A DNA stretch of 64,000 bases from Deltaproteobacteria bacterium (GTDB lineage Bacteria; Desulfobacterota; Dissulfuribacteria; Dissulfuribacterales; QOAL01), in assembly GCA_026986785.1 (NCBI GenBank), contig JALSNW010000014.1, forward strand, positions 62,001 to 126,000, in the 5' to 3' direction. The translations under genes were made by a program, and so were the position numbers. Positions 1-9,630 of the stretch are shown in pieces. How positions within the stretch are numbered: the first letter of the stretch is position 1; each line of letters opens with the position of its first letter. The notes beneath the pieces are model-generated. The model ran no database searches, was not told the DNA's origin, and saw only the letters and a list, made by a program, of their open reading frames with translations.

Positions 1-989
1 TGGTACCTCCATGTGAAACTGCCCTGAAGGATGCAGGCCTTACCAAGGCAGACATAAACGAGGTGATCTTGGTAGGTGGTATGACCCGTATGCCAAGGGT
101 GCAGGAAAAGGTCAAGGAGATCTTTGGCAAGGAACCCCACAAGGGCGTCAACCCGGACGAGGTGGTTGCAATCGGTGCTGCAATTCAGGGTGCAGTTTTG
201 AAAGGAGAGGTCAAGGATGTACTCCTTCTCGATGTTACCCCTCTCTCCCTCGGTATCGAGACCATGGGAGGGGTCATGACAAAGCTCATAGAGAAAAATA
301 CCACCATCCCTGCGAGAAAGAGTCAGATTTTCACAACAGCAGCCGACAACCAAAATGCTGTAACCATCCACGTGTTGCAGGGTGAACGGGAGATGGCTGC
401 GGACAATAAGACCATAGGCCGTTTCGAGTTGGTGGGAATCCCTCCTGCGCCCAGGGGAGTGCCACAGATAGAGGTCACTTTCGATATAGATGCCAACGGT
501 ATCTTGAATGTGTCGGCAAAGGATCTCGCCACAGGAAAGGAACAGTCCATCCGGATCCAGGCCTCCAGTGGTCTTTCCGAGGAAGAGATCAAGAGGATGG
601 AGGAAGAAGCACGCCTCCATGCAGAAGAAGATCGGAAGAAAAAGGAACTCGTGGAGGCAAGAAATCAGGCCGACAGCCTTATCTATACCACTGAAAAGAG
701 CCTCAAGGAGCTGAGTGACAAGGTGGATGCCGCCACCAGAGACCTCATCAATCAGAAGATAGATGCCCTCAAGAAGGTTATGGAAGGTGAAGATGCCGAG
801 GCAATCAAAAAGGCACAGGATGAACTCATGCAGGCATCCCATAAGCTGGCCGAGATGATGTACCAGCAGACACAGGCCGGAGCAGGGGCTGCAGGAGGTG
901 CTGCCGCAGGTGCCCAGGCAGGAGGAAGTTCAGGCCAAGGCGGTGGTGAAGACGACGTGGTTGACGCCGACTTCGAGGAAGTAAAGTAA
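1..989 (+). CDS. dnaK: DnaK (Hsp70 chaperone), C-terminal part
   Basis: Partial gene. The frame is open from base 3 and the 5' half lies outside the window. It enters at the end of the actin-fold ATPase domain ([10 protein letters not shown], encoded from base 66), passes through the interdomain linker and the [11 protein letters not shown] signature, then the beta-sandwich peptide-binding domain and the helical lid. It ends in a Gly/Ala-rich tail closing with [11 protein letters not shown], as usual for bacterial DnaK. DnaK is the ATP-driven cytoplasmic folding chaperone working with DnaJ and GrpE; neither partner is in view. A strong hairpin terminator begins 22 bp after the stop, so dnaK closes its transcript. 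Confidence 0.98.
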   Translation, partial: VPPCETALKDAGLTKADINEVILVGGMTRMPRVQEKVKEIFGKEPHKGVNPDEVVAIGAAIQGAVLKGEVKDVLLLDVTPLSLGIETMGGVMTKLIEKNTTIPARKSQIFTTAADNQNAVTIHVLQGEREMAADNKTIGRFELVGIPPAPRGVPQIEVTFDIDANGILNVSAKDLATGKEQSIRIQASSGLSEEEIKRMEEEARLHAEEDRKKKELVEARNQADSLIYTTEKSLKELSDKVDAATRDLINQKIDALKKVMEGEDAEAIKKAQDELMQASHKLAEMMYQQTQAGAGAAGGAAAGAQAGGSSGQGGGEDDVVDADFEEVK

Positions 990-1011
990 GGTACAGAGAT
1001 CAGATAAGTCC

Positions 1012-1047
1012 AAGGCCGGAATGAAGATTTTCGTTCCGGCCTTTTTT
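1012..1047 (+). terminator. Rho-independent terminator after dnaK
   Basis: A perfect 10-bp inverted repeat, AAGGCCGGAA at 1012-1021 and TTCCGGCCTT at 1034-1043, can extend inward to about 14 pairs around a GATT loop. It runs directly into six T residues at 1042-1047. It lies between the dnaK stop and malQ, and it argues that malQ translation does not start at the ATG inside the hairpin (1021). Confidence 0.93.
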
Positions 1048-1056
1048 AATAGGAAC

Positions 1057-2610
1057 ATGCCATCTAACAACAGATTGATCCGGACAAGTGGTATCTTGCT
1101 CCATATCTCTTCCCTTCCAGGGCCATATGGTATAGGCCAGCTTGGCAGCGCAGCCCATGATTTCCTGGATTTTCTTCAAAACTCAGGCCAGAAGGTCTGG
1201 CAGTTTCTGCCCCTTGGACCTGTTGATGCCCCGACCAGTTATTCTCCTTATATGAGTAGTTCGGCCTTTGCAGGAAATCCTCTCTTCATATCCCCTGAGT
1301 TCTTGGTGGAAGATGGTCTGATATCCTCCAGGATACTTGACGACGTTCCCTCCTTTTCGGAATATCAGGTGGAATTTGAAAGGGTAGTGCCATTCATAGC
1401 CCGTTTGCTTGAAGAGGCATTTGAAAATTTTTTGTCAAGGCCCACCCCTGATGACTTTCATCTTTTTTGCCGGGAACACGCCTTTTGGCTCCATGATTAC
1501 TGTCTGTTTGTAACCCTAAAGGCAGTTTTCGGCCGAAAGGCATGGAACGAATGGCCTGAAGACCTTGCGAGAAGGGACAAGGATGCCCTTGAAAGGGCAG
1601 AAAAGGTCCATGGCAAAAGGATAGAGTATCACAAGTTTGTTCAATGGCTATTTTTCAGACAGTGGCAACAGCTCAAGAAGGCGGCTGCCAGAAAGGATAT
1701 TCGCCTTTTTGGAGACATGCCCATATATGTTGCTCCAGATAGTGCCGATGTCTGGGCACATCAGGACTGTTTCGAGCTCGATCCAGAGACCTTGAAGCCA
1801 CTGTTCGTTGCCGGAGTCCCTCCTGATTATTTCAGTCGTACAGGCCAGAGATGGGGTAATCCCATCTATAGATGGAAGATTGGCAAAAGGCCCAACGAGG
1901 CCCTTTACAGGTGGTGGGAGCAGAGGCTCAGGTTCACAGCAAATTTTATGGACATGGTAAGGATAGATCATTTCAGAGGGCTGCAGGCCTTTTGGAAGAT
2001 CCCTGCCTCAGAAAAGACAGCAGTAAATGGGAAATGGGTAAGGGGGCCTGGCAGATATTTTTTCGAGCGCCTTCGTGGTGCAATGAAGGGGCTTGAGATA
2101 GTGGCCGAAGACTTAGGCACCATAACCAGGCCAGTTATCAGGCTAAGGGAAGAACTGGGTCTGGCTGGAATGAAGGTCCTCATATTCGCCTTTGATTCAG
2201 ATGAGTACAACCTGTACTTACCTCATAATTTCGAGCATAGGAACTTTGTCGTCTACACTGGTACCCATGACAACAATACGGTGGTTGGCTGGTATCTGGA
2301 TCCTTCCATAGGGGAATACGCAAAGGCCAGGGCCAGGAGATATGCAAACAGTGATGGCAACCGAATCCATTGGGATTTCATCCGCATGGCCTATTCATCC
2401 GTTGCCAGGCTGGCCATTGTGCCCATGCAAGATGTCCTTGGATTTGGGGCCGACTGCCGCATGAATCTGCCCGCTTCCACCAAGGGAAATTGGAGGTGGC
2501 GTCTGGCACAAAGGTTTTTGACCGTACAGGTGGCAGAGGAACTGCGTTCAGAGGCAAAATTTTATGCAAGGCTTCCAGTTGGGCCATCTCCCCAGCAGGC
2601 TCAAAGATAA
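1057..2610 (+). CDS. malQ: 4-alpha-glucanotransferase (amylomaltase)
   Basis: GH77 disproportionating enzyme that moves alpha-1,4-glucan segments between maltooligosaccharides or to glucose, in cytoplasmic glycogen/maltodextrin metabolism. About 517 residues, the usual family length. The N-terminus RTSGILLHISSLPGPYGIG is the family hallmark. The three catalytic acids sit in MVRIDHFRGL (nucleophile Asp), IVAEDLGT (acid/base Glu) and YTGTHDNNTVVGW (stabilising Asp). An in-frame ATG at 1021 lies inside the dnaK terminator, so I prefer the ATG at 1057, just after an AGGA, although that spacing is short. The 3' end overlaps the next gene by 47 bp. No other glycogen genes are visible. Confidence 0.95.
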   Translation: MPSNNRLIRTSGILLHISSLPGPYGIGQLGSAAHDFLDFLQNSGQKVWQFLPLGPVDAPTSYSPYMSSSAFAGNPLFISPEFLVEDGLISSRILDDVPSFSEYQVEFERVVPFIARLLEEAFENFLSRPTPDDFHLFCREHAFWLHDYCLFVTLKAVFGRKAWNEWPEDLARRDKDALERAEKVHGKRIEYHKFVQWLFFRQWQQLKKAAARKDIRLFGDMPIYVAPDSADVWAHQDCFELDPETLKPLFVAGVPPDYFSRTGQRWGNPIYRWKIGKRPNEALYRWWEQRLRFTANFMDMVRIDHFRGLQAFWKIPASEKTAVNGKWVRGPGRYFFERLRGAMKGLEIVAEDLGTITRPVIRLREELGLAGMKVLIFAFDSDEYNLYLPHNFEHRNFVVYTGTHDNNTVVGWYLDPSIGEYAKARARRYANSDGNRIHWDFIRMAYSSVARLAIVPMQDVLGFGADCRMNLPASTKGNWRWRLAQRFLTVQVAEELRSEAKFYARLPVGPSPQQAQR

Positions 2611-3076
2611 GGACGTCTGTCTGGTTATACCCGGTCTTTTCGACCTTGTATGGTTGAGCAGGGCCCTAAGGGATGCAGACGTGGAGATACGGGAAAATCT
2701 CGGTCTCAAAAGGGCACCCGGGGCCTGCACCAGCACTTTTTTGCTTTTAAGGTTGTTCAACTGGGTATATCTCATTAGGACGAAAAACAATAGAGTTGGC
2801 CTGTTGGGGATATACGACTGGGAACCAGGACAACATGCCTTTTTGTCCGTGGTCATATGGAGTGACACCCAAAGGGATAGGGGGATAGGTAGCTCGGCTG
2901 TTAGACTGGCAATGGAAGGACTTGTCGAAAATGGCCTTTGCAAGGAGTTTTTTGTGGAAGTAAAAGAGTGTAATTATAGAGGAATCAGATTCTGGGAGAG
3001 AAACGGTTTCTCTCAGATCAATACCAGGGACGGAATCGTTCTCATGTGCCTGTCGTGGGGTCAGGGATGTCAATGA
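2564..3076 (+). CDS. GNAT-family N-acetyltransferase
   Basis: 170-residue protein whose C-terminal half matches the GNAT acetyl-CoA fold. It has a beta-strand (LSVVIW), then the pyrophosphate-binding loop QRDRGIGSSAV followed by a helix, and a closing NYRGIRFWERNGF typical of the last GNAT helix and strand. The substrate cannot be told from sequence. The N-terminal 50 residues are not family-like, and the chosen start lies inside malQ, so translation may begin later. It overlaps malQ upstream and touches the next gene (TGA/ATG region near 3073), so the three are probably cotranscribed. Confidence 0.75.
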   Translation: MQGFQLGHLPSRLKDKDVCLVIPGLFDLVWLSRALRDADVEIRENLGLKRAPGACTSTFLLLRLFNWVYLIRTKNNRVGLLGIYDWEPGQHAFLSVVIWSDTQRDRGIGSSAVRLAMEGLVENGLCKEFFVEVKECNYRGIRFWERNGFSQINTRDGIVLMCLSWGQGCQ

Positions 3077-3930
3077 TGGATCATGAAGCAGATCTGTTTG
3101 GGGATACCCTCAGCAATGTTCTGGAGTTTGTAGGATCTCGGATGAAAGATAGCGGTGGTTTTGGGGCCACACCAAAACTGCCTGCCACAGTGGAAGATAC
3201 CTATCACAGTCTAAGGATAATCTCCTCTGTTGCCCCTGTGGTACAGGCAGATTTTGCCAAAGAGCTGAGGAATTGGCCAGCACTCCACGGGTTTTTGTCA
3301 AGATATCTTGACAAGGATCTTGAGTTGGGCCCAAGGGGGATATTCCAGCTCCTTTGGTCCATGGATTATTGCGGGATTTTGCCAGCCAAAAGAGACATAT
3401 TTGCCATACTTGATGCCAATCTTCTCGTAAATCCCAAGAGGGAAAACCTGTATTTTGCCCTGAGGACAATCATGGAGCTCATCAAGCCGAGACATGCCTC
3501 AGAACTACCAGTAGTGTTGTCCAAGGCCAGGATAAGCGGCCTGTTTTCAGGGATCTTGAAAAAGAGGCTTGTCGATCTCTATCTCGATTACAATCTTGGC
3601 TGGGAGATGATCCCACTACCAGAGGCTGCCCAATGGTTCGCTGCATGCCAGAATCCAGACGGAGGTTTTGGGTTCATGCCTGGAACCACCTCCTATATTG
3701 AAAATTGTCACTATGCCCTGGTTGCCCTTGTTATGCTCGGTGTAGAACCTGCAGATAGGACTTCGTGTAAAAAATTTGTCATGGGATGTAGGACCAGATC
3801 AGGTGGCTTTTCAAGAAACAGTAATGCCGCTCCATTTCTCGATGCAACCTGGCATGCAATAAAAAGCCTTCTGATCCTGGAGGGGAGAGATACCTTCAAG
3901 GCCTTCCCACCCCATGATCTTTGGGGGTGA
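3073..3930 (+). CDS. Prenyltransferase/squalene-oxidase repeat protein
   Basis: About 285 residues, apparently soluble, built of alpha-alpha barrel repeats of the prenyltransferase/squalene-cyclase type. Repeat cores are visible as DSGGFGATP followed by VEDTYHSLRI near the N-terminus, NPDGGFGFMPG with ENCHYALVALVMLG near residue 195, and RSGGFSRN with LDATWHAIKSLLIL near the C-terminus. I see no DxDD or other cyclase catalytic motif, so catalysis is unproven. It resembles the beta subunits of eukaryotic protein prenyltransferases more than hopene cyclases. AGGGA sits 5 bp before the ATG at 3073; an upstream GTG at 3046 is less likely. It converges with, and nearly touches, the stress-protein gene on the other strand. 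Confidence 0.7.
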   Translation: MMDHEADLFGDTLSNVLEFVGSRMKDSGGFGATPKLPATVEDTYHSLRIISSVAPVVQADFAKELRNWPALHGFLSRYLDKDLELGPRGIFQLLWSMDYCGILPAKRDIFAILDANLLVNPKRENLYFALRTIMELIKPRHASELPVVLSKARISGLFSGILKKRLVDLYLDYNLGWEMIPLPEAAQWFAACQNPDGGFGFMPGTTSYIENCHYALVALVMLGVEPADRTSCKKFVMGCRTRSGGFSRNSNAAPFLDATWHAIKSLLILEGRDTFKAFPPHDLWG

Positions 3931-3952
3931 GCAGTGCATTTGCTGCCAGGCC

Positions 3953-4408
3953 TTAGCCTTCGCCAGAGAGCAAGATGGGGCAATTGGCAAATTCTATCAC
4001 CCTTTCGGCAACACTGCCAAGGAGTATACGTTTTATACCGCGTCTTCCAAGCTTGCCCATGACAATCAGCTCGGCCTCGAGTTCTTCGGCTGTCTGAAGG
4101 ATTATCTCATGGGGAGTTCCCCTCTTTACCAGGGTAAGGACATCTATGTCCATATATGACAATTCCTGTTTCATATCGGCAACAAGACCCTGGGCCTGTT
4201 CTTCCATATCTCGTCTCACCTGCTCACATGCAGTCTCTTGGAGCCTGCATAGCTGGGTCTCAACTTCTTCATCTATTACGTTTAATATCCAGACTCTTGA
4301 GCCATGTGTCTGGGCAAGCCTGCCTGTGAGTCTTATTGCAGAAAGACTATAAGTAGAACCATCTACTGGGACGAGTATCTTGCCAAATAGACTGGTATTG
4401 CCATCCAT
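3953..4408 (-). CDS. Universal stress protein (UspA family)
   Basis: 151-residue single-domain USP. The N-terminus KILVPVDGSTYS is the beta1-loop with the ATP-contacting Asp. The C-terminus has the complete ATP-binding pattern G-x2-G-x9-G-S within MGKLGRRGIKRILLGS, so this is predicted to be an ATP-binding USP. AGGAGG lies 5 bp before the ATG. It begins 63 bp downstream of the last ATPase gene on the same strand, so it may be read through from the ATPase operon. Its role there is unknown. Confidence 0.93.
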   Translation of the reverse strand: MDGNTSLFGKILVPVDGSTYSLSAIRLTGRLAQTHGSRVWILNVIDEEVETQLCRLQETACEQVRRDMEEQAQGLVADMKQELSYMDIDVLTLVKRGTPHEIILQTAEELEAELIVMGKLGRRGIKRILLGSVAERVIEFANCPILLSGEG

Positions 4409-4471
4409 TCCATCCTCCTGCTATATATCCATATAGGCCAGGGGCCCACATGGGTGGAAAGGTGTGTTCTC

Positions 4472-5098
4472 CTACAAGGTCTTTTCCGTCTTGCCTTTTA
4501 CCCTCTTCAGTTGGAATAAGGCCTCTCGTTCCTTTTCCTCCAGACGTTCTTCAATGGATTTCAAGGTAGCTTCATAGATTGGGATATAGATGTAAGAAAG
4601 GGCATTGATCCGTTTGAGTGTCCGTTTCGTCTCCTCCATCAATCTCTTTAGCCCTACCTCCACCTCTGCCAATTCTGCTATTGTCTCTGTGGCGGATAGG
4701 ATGATGTGTCTGACCCAGTCCATACGTTCAGTGGTTTCGTAAAGTGCATATTCAGGTCGAAACTTGGGCCTGGATATACTAACGAGAGGCAGCACAACCC
4801 CCATCAGACTTCTTTCCCTAATGGTTACTTCCAGCCTTGCATCCATTGCCAGTCCAGCCGCCTCCACCCTGTTCCTGCCACTTTCGATGAGTGCGAGCCT
4901 GAGTTGTTCATAGGCTTGGGCAAGGGTCGAATCGAGTTGTTTCCTGATGCGATCTGCCCTACCAGTAAGGAGATTTATATGGTTTATCAGGATGTCTTTT
5001 TTCTGATCCAGGAGCTGGCGTCCGTCCCGGGCCAAGGCAAGCTCGTCTTTGAGCCTTATGGCATTACTCTTGGTGGCTGGTATGGGCAGTCTTTCCAT
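4472..5098 (-). CDS. atpD: V/A-type ATPase subunit D (central rotor shaft)
   Basis: 208 residues, mostly two long coiled-coil helices, as expected for the rotor shaft that turns inside the A3B3 head. The N-terminus [19 protein letters not shown] and the later RKQLDSTL and [11 protein letters not shown] stretches fit the family (the start resembles TRMELLRLKEEL in others). The start codon lies inside the end of the subunit B gene (35 bp overlap), implying translational coupling. It is the last ATPase gene of the operon. Confidence 0.93.
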   Translation of the reverse strand: MERLPIPATKSNAIRLKDELALARDGRQLLDQKKDILINHINLLTGRADRIRKQLDSTLAQAYEQLRLALIESGRNRVEAAGLAMDARLEVTIRERSLMGVVLPLVSISRPKFRPEYALYETTERMDWVRHIILSATETIAELAEVEVGLKRLMEETKRTLKRINALSYIYIPIYEATLKSIEERLEEKEREALFQLKRVKGKTEKTL

Positions 5099-6500
5099 AT
5101 TTTTCTATCTGTTCAGGGGTTACCCGAACCAGTTCTTTTTCAGGAAGCATCATCACGAGTTCCCAACCGAGGTCCAAGGTCTCAAAGATGCTTCTGTCCT
5201 CATCTTTGTCCTGCCTTACAAAACGGTTTTCAAATTCCCTGGAAAAAGTAAAATATCTTTTGTCCGTAGTACTCAGGTCCTCTTCTCCTATGATGGAAGC
5301 AAGCCTTTCCACCTGTTTTGCATTGGCATAGGCAGCATAGAGTTGGCTGGATATGTTTCTGTGATCCTCTCTGGTCTTCCCTTCTCCTATGCCGTCACTC
5401 ATCAGTCTCGACAAGGAAGGGAGGACGTTTACAGGGGGATAGATGCCTTTTTGGTAGAGGCCTCTGTCAAGGACGATCTGCCCCTCTGTTATATAGCCAG
5501 TAAGGTCGGGTATGGGGTGAGTGATGTCATCGTCTGGCATGGTGAGGATAGGGATTTGGGTTACGGAGCCCTGCCGGCCCTTTATCCTCCCAGCGCGTTC
5601 GTAGATGGATGCAAGGTCACTGTAGAGATAGCCAGGATAGCCCTTTCTGCTGGGCACCTCTCCCTTGGATGTCGCCACCTCTCGAAGTGCCTCGCAATAA
5701 TTGGTCATATCGGTAAGGATCACCAATACATGCATGCCCTCTTCAAATGCAAGGTATTCGGCAACCGTGAGGGCAACCCTTGGGGCAATGAGTCTTTCCA
5801 CTGTGGGGTCGTCTGCCAGGTTGAGAAACATTGCCACATTGTTCAAGACCCCGCTTTCTTCAAAACTCTGTCTGAAGGCCTCGGCCTCGTCATGACGCAC
5901 CCCCATTGCCGCAAAGATCACGGCAAAGCTGCTCTCTTCGGTAAGGAGTCTTGCCTGGCGTACTATCTGGATGGCCAGGTCGTTGTGTGGCAGCCCGCTA
6001 CCAGAGAATATGGGCAGTTTTTGCCCCCTAACCAGGGTGTTCATCCCGTCGATGGTAGAGATGCCCGTCTGGATGAAATCTTCCGGATAGGCCCTAGCCA
6101 CTGGATTTATGGCAAAGCCGTTTACGTTTCTTGGCTCACCCCTAAAGGGTGCAGGTCCACCGTCGAGGGGCATCCCGAGGCCAGTAAATATTCTCCCGAG
6201 CACCTCTTCCTTGGAGACAATCATCTCAAAAGGGCGTCCCATGAACCTGACCCTGGTGTTTTCCTGGTCCAGGCCCGATGTACCGTGAAAGACCTCGAGA
6301 ACGGCCGCCTTTTCACTGATTGCTAGAACTCGTCCCTGGCGTATCTCATCTCTGGCAGTAATCAACTCCACCCTCTCCCCAAAGCCCACGCCACTGATCC
6401 CCTCTATGATCACTAAGGGGCCTGAGATCTTCTGCAGGCCTATGAATTCAAGGCCTGCCATTCTTTTTTCACTTGTTGATTCAACCTTGTCAGACAACAT
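5064..6500 (-). CDS. atpB: V/A-type ATPase subunit B (regulatory head subunit)
   Basis: About 478 residues; non-catalytic nucleotide-binding-fold subunit alternating with A in the hexameric head. Diagnostic stretches are [29 protein letters not shown], the degenerate P-loop region [12 protein letters not shown] (no GKT, as in all B subunits) and [20 protein letters not shown]. An ATG at 6524 is in frame, but AGGAGG sits 6 bp before the ATG at 6500, which gives MLSDKVEST and overlaps subunit A by 11 bp. I take 6500 as the start. Confidence 0.96.
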   Translation of the reverse strand: MLSDKVESTSEKRMAGLEFIGLQKISGPLVIIEGISGVGFGERVELITARDEIRQGRVLAISEKAAVLEVFHGTSGLDQENTRVRFMGRPFEMIVSKEEVLGRIFTGLGMPLDGGPAPFRGEPRNVNGFAINPVARAYPEDFIQTGISTIDGMNTLVRGQKLPIFSGSGLPHNDLAIQIVRQARLLTEESSFAVIFAAMGVRHDEAEAFRQSFEESGVLNNVAMFLNLADDPTVERLIAPRVALTVAEYLAFEEGMHVLVILTDMTNYCEALREVATSKGEVPSRKGYPGYLYSDLASIYERAGRIKGRQGSVTQIPILTMPDDDITHPIPDLTGYITEGQIVLDRGLYQKGIYPPVNVLPSLSRLMSDGIGEGKTREDHRNISSQLYAAYANAKQVERLASIIGEEDLSTTDKRYFTFSREFENRFVRQDKDEDRSIFETLDLGWELVMMLPEKELVRVTPEQIEKYGKTAHTSHQE

Positions 6501-8298
6501 CTCTCGCCTCCTGGCTTCTTGCAAGGAGTTGGTCTATCTGTGAATCGATATCCTGAAGTATATGCTGAAATGGGGCAGTATCTTCTCCTTCTATAGACGT
6601 CTTTGCCCTATGTATCTGCTCTACAACAGGCAGCTCCATTGCACGAAAGAGGGGAATCCTTCTGTCAACCACGTCCTTAAGTCGCCTGATGAAATGGATT
6701 ATCACCTTTAAGAGATAAAACTGTTTGACAGGCATGCAATAAGTGTCTACGGGATCAAAGGCACTTTGTTGCAAGAAATCGTTTTTTATGAGCCGTGCCC
6801 CTTCAAGTATCCTCCTCTGATCGTCAGGGAGGGCCTCTTCTCCCAAGAGCTTGACTATGTTCTGGAGCTTGGCATCCTCCTGGAGGATCTGGACTGCCTC
6901 ATCCCTGAGTTTTTCCCATTCCGGGTCTGTCTTTTCAAACCACCAGGGGGCTACTGCCTTCACATAAGCAGAATAGCTTTGAAGATAATTGATCGCTGGG
7001 AAATAGCGTGCACTGGCCAGTTCCTTGTCAAGTGCCCAAAAACACTGTACAAAACGCTTTGTATGCATTGTGACAGGTTCTGAAAAATCCCCTCCAGGTG
7101 GAGAGACTGCACCAATAAGGGAGACAGAGCCCTTCAGATCCGAGAGGGTTACCACCTGGCCTGCCCTTTCGTAGAATGCCGCCAGCCTGCTGGCGAGATA
7201 TGCAGGAAAGCCTTCTTCGGCTGGCATTTCCTCGAGCCTTCCTGAGATCTCTCTCAATGCCTCTGCCCATCGCGAGGTAGAATCGGCCATGAGGGCCACG
7301 TCGTATCCCTGATCCCTGAAGTATTCTGCAATCGTGATGCCGGTATAGATGCTGGCCTCCCTGGCTGCCACAGGCATGTCAGAGGTATTGGCGATCAGCA
7401 CGGTGCGTTCTATCAGTGGGCGTTGAGTCCTGGGGTCGAGGAGTTGGGGGAAGTCCGTGAGTACCCCGGTCATCTCGTTTCCGCGTTCTCCACAGCCTAT
7501 GTAGACGATGACATCTGCATCTGCCCATTTGGAAAGTTGGTGTTGGGTGACCGTTTTCCCTGTACCGAACCCCCCTGGGATGGCTGCTGTGCCACCTTTT
7601 GCCAAAGGGAAAAAGGTGTCGATCACCCTCTGACCAGTAAGTAAGGGCTCGGAAGGCATCTGTCTTTTTCCGTAGGGACGAGGTACTCTCACCGGCCACC
7701 TATGATAGAGTCTTATCTCGATATCCCTTCCCCCTGTTGTCTCGATTACGGCAATTGTCTCTTCAAGGGTATAGTTACCAGGTCCTGCCACCTTCTTGAT
7801 AGTGCCTGTTACTTCGGGTGGAATGAGTATCTTGTGTTCTATGGCCTCTGTTTCTTGGACTACACCGAGTATCTGGCCAGAGCGGACAATTTCTCCTTGC
7901 CCCAGTCTTGGGGTGAATCTCCAGATCTTTTCTCTCGAAAGGGCTGAGCCTACCTTCCCCCTCTGGATGAAATCCCCCCATTTTTCCTGAAGTTCCGTCA
8001 GGGGGCGCTGTATGCCATCAAATATGTGACCAATCAGTCCTGGACCAAGCTCTGCAAAAAGCGGCATGCCCTGGCCAATGATCTCGGTGCCAGGCCTGAG
8101 CCCTGTGGTATCTTCATAGACCTGGATGGTGGCCGTGTCTCCCTCAAGGCCAATAACCTCTCCCACGAGCCTCTGTGTTCCTACCTCTACCATCTCATTC
8201 ATTGAAAGGATGTGGCCCCTTGAGGCCTTTACCACAGGTCCACTCACATAGGTTACCAAAGGAATGTCGCCGTTTTTGTGCTTGTCAATGTTGGTCAT
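6490..8298 (-). CDS. atpA: V/A-type ATPase catalytic subunit A
   Basis: 602 residues; the catalytic subunit that hydrolyses or makes ATP in the A3B3 head. The Walker A is GGFGTGKT (most homologues have GAFGSGKT), followed by [11 protein letters not shown] and [29 protein letters not shown], the hallmark region of A subunits. The long non-homologous insertion that separates A from F-type beta is present (about residues 115-185). The start overlaps the subunit E stop by 4 bp (ATGA), so translation is coupled. Direction of function, synthase or pump, cannot be read from sequence. Confidence 0.97.
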   Translation of the reverse strand: MTNIDKHKNGDIPLVTYVSGPVVKASRGHILSMNEMVEVGTQRLVGEVIGLEGDTATIQVYEDTTGLRPGTEIIGQGMPLFAELGPGLIGHIFDGIQRPLTELQEKWGDFIQRGKVGSALSREKIWRFTPRLGQGEIVRSGQILGVVQETEAIEHKILIPPEVTGTIKKVAGPGNYTLEETIAVIETTGGRDIEIRLYHRWPVRVPRPYGKRQMPSEPLLTGQRVIDTFFPLAKGGTAAIPGGFGTGKTVTQHQLSKWADADVIVYIGCGERGNEMTGVLTDFPQLLDPRTQRPLIERTVLIANTSDMPVAAREASIYTGITIAEYFRDQGYDVALMADSTSRWAEALREISGRLEEMPAEEGFPAYLASRLAAFYERAGQVVTLSDLKGSVSLIGAVSPPGGDFSEPVTMHTKRFVQCFWALDKELASARYFPAINYLQSYSAYVKAVAPWWFEKTDPEWEKLRDEAVQILQEDAKLQNIVKLLGEEALPDDQRRILEGARLIKNDFLQQSAFDPVDTYCMPVKQFYLLKVIIHFIRRLKDVVDRRIPLFRAMELPVVEQIHRAKTSIEGEDTAPFQHILQDIDSQIDQLLARSQEARDVV

Positions 8299-8927
8299 GA
8301 ACCAGCCCCCTTGAAGAGCCGATCTGCAGCGATTATTCGGATATCTGGCTCGATACGTCTCAAGATAGCTTCAAAGGACAGATCCACGAGCTGCTTTCCA
8401 TCCCAACTGTATGCCATGATCCCGCCTTCTATGTCTACCGGCCGTTCAGAAAGCTTGACCTTACCCTGGAAGTGCTCTGGCAGGCTATTTAAGATCTCAC
8501 GGAGAACATCTATATCTTTGTGGGAACATCTGATCTCTATCCCCTTGTCTCCTGCCCCAAGGATAATCTCCCAGGCCTTTTCTATCATGGCCTTCAACAA
8601 CCTGGAGTATTCTGCTTTGTCGGCTCGAAGCCTTTGAAGCCTTTCTCTTGCATCTTCCATGATATTATTGAATATCTCTTCTCTGGTGGCCATGACCATG
8701 CGTCTCGCCTCAAGTTCGGCTGCGTCCACCTGTCTCCTGGCATCCTGAAAGGCCTGTCTTTTCAGCTTGAGTCTCTCCGCCCCGAGCTTCCTGTTTATCT
8801 CTTCCGTGCCTTGTCTCAGGAGCTGATCATACCTCTTCTTTGCATCCTCGAGGATCTTTTCAGCCTCCTCAGTCGCCTTTTTTTGAACAGCCAAGCAAAG
8901 AAGTTCCACCTGATCCGGAAGTACCAT
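8295..8927 (-). CDS. atpE: V/A-type ATPase subunit E (peripheral stalk)
   Basis: 210 residues. The N-terminal half is a charged helix rich in Ala, Glu, Lys and Arg (AVQKKATEEAEKILEDAKKRYDQ and onward), and the C-terminal part is a small globular domain ending near LSFEAILRRIEPDIR. This is the architecture of subunit E, which pairs with the H/G subunit in the stator stalk. It is separated from subunit F by 4 bp and overlaps subunit A by 4 bp. Identity rests on both architecture and position. Confidence 0.88.
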   Translation of the reverse strand: MVLPDQVELLCLAVQKKATEEAEKILEDAKKRYDQLLRQGTEEINRKLGAERLKLKRQAFQDARRQVDAAELEARRMVMATREEIFNNIMEDARERLQRLRADKAEYSRLLKAMIEKAWEIILGAGDKGIEIRCSHKDIDVLREILNSLPEHFQGKVKLSERPVDIEGGIMAYSWDGKQLVDLSFEAILRRIEPDIRIIAADRLFKGAGS

Positions 8928-8931
8928 GGGC

Positions 8932-9231
8932 CTACCTCCTGATGATAGCTGCCATTCGTTCCGTGGCAGAAAGCCTCTTGCCCAAGGGGCCTTTCATATC
9001 GGGGATCTCCATAAACAAGGGCAAGTGCCTTTCATGGCTGATTTTTTCAATCTCTTTGCGAGCGGCCTTGGCCAACCTTTCTGTGATTAGTACTATCCCT
9101 ATATCAGGCCGTCCCGCCACCTCTTTCAATAAGTTGGCCGTATTTTCCGGCCGAGGAGGGATTAGCGTGTCGATCCCTGCCAATCTAAAGGCCAAGGCGG
9201 TATCCGAGTCTGTAATGGCTGTTATCTTCAT
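8932..9231 (-). CDS. atpF: V/A-type ATPase subunit F
   Basis: 99 residues with the compact Rossmann-like fold of subunit F, which caps the rotor shaft. It starts KITAITDSDTALAFRLAGID, the typical N-terminus (an Asp-rich turn followed by FRLAG), and contains DIGIVLITERLAKAARKEIEKIS, the second family motif. The usual length is 100-110 residues. It lies 19 bp after subunit K and 4 bp before subunit E. Confidence 0.93.
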   Translation of the reverse strand: MKITAITDSDTALAFRLAGIDTLIPPRPENTANLLKEVAGRPDIGIVLITERLAKAARKEIEKISHERHLPLFMEIPDMKGPLGKRLSATERMAAIIRR

Positions 9232-9250
9232 GGTACAGATACCCTCTTGC

Positions 9251-9565
9251 CTATATCTTGCCCAAGATCATGATGGCTATTATAAGACCATAGATCGCTA
9301 TCCCTTCTGCAAGGCCCAAAAAAATGAGGGCGCGTCCTGCAACCTCTGGCCTTTCACTGATAGCCCCCATTGCAGCAGCTCCAACCAGCCCTACTGCTAT
9401 GCCTGCACCAATGGTAGAGCCTGCCACAGCAAGGGCTGCTCCCATAAAACCCCATTTGGCAGATCCCCCTGCAGTATCCTGGACGGGCTGGACAGCAAGG
9501 GCCAGACTTGGAGCCAACACCAGGATGACGGCCATTAATGCACCAGAGATATTTCTGACATTCAT
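9251..9565 (-). CDS. atpK: V/A-type ATPase membrane rotor subunit K (c-ring)
   Basis: 104 residues. A Lys/Arg-poor leader (ALMAVILVLAPSLALA) looks like a cleavable signal peptide and is followed by two membrane helices. Helix 1 is glycine-rich (AVAGSTIGAGIAVG); helix 2 contains the ion-binding Glu in LIFLGLAEGIAIYGL. It is a single-hairpin subunit rather than the duplicated four-helix form of eukaryotes. No Gln is seen in helix 1 and Gly follows the Glu, so a classic Na+ site is not obvious; proton coupling is my tentative reading. Confidence 0.94.
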   Translation of the reverse strand: MNVRNISGALMAVILVLAPSLALAVQPVQDTAGGSAKWGFMGAALAVAGSTIGAGIAVGLVGAAAMGAISERPEVAGRALIFLGLAEGIAIYGLIIAIMILGKI

Positions 9566-9630
9566 GAACAGGGTTCCTCCTTCAAGCAGATTTTATGACA
9601 ATGTATCTGATACCAAATCCCATAGTTGGT

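Noticed and set aside
1021-1056. Upstream ATG for malQ
   Set aside because: It lies inside the dnaK terminator stem and adds residues not seen at MalQ N-termini.
5049-6326. 425-codon open frame on the plus strand
   Set aside because: It lies wholly antisense to atpB, has no ribosome site and its product has no recognisable fold; it is a codon-bias shadow.
8840-9538. 232-codon plus-strand frame spanning atpE, atpF and atpK
   Set aside because: Antisense to three clearly real overlapping ATPase genes; composition is not protein-like.
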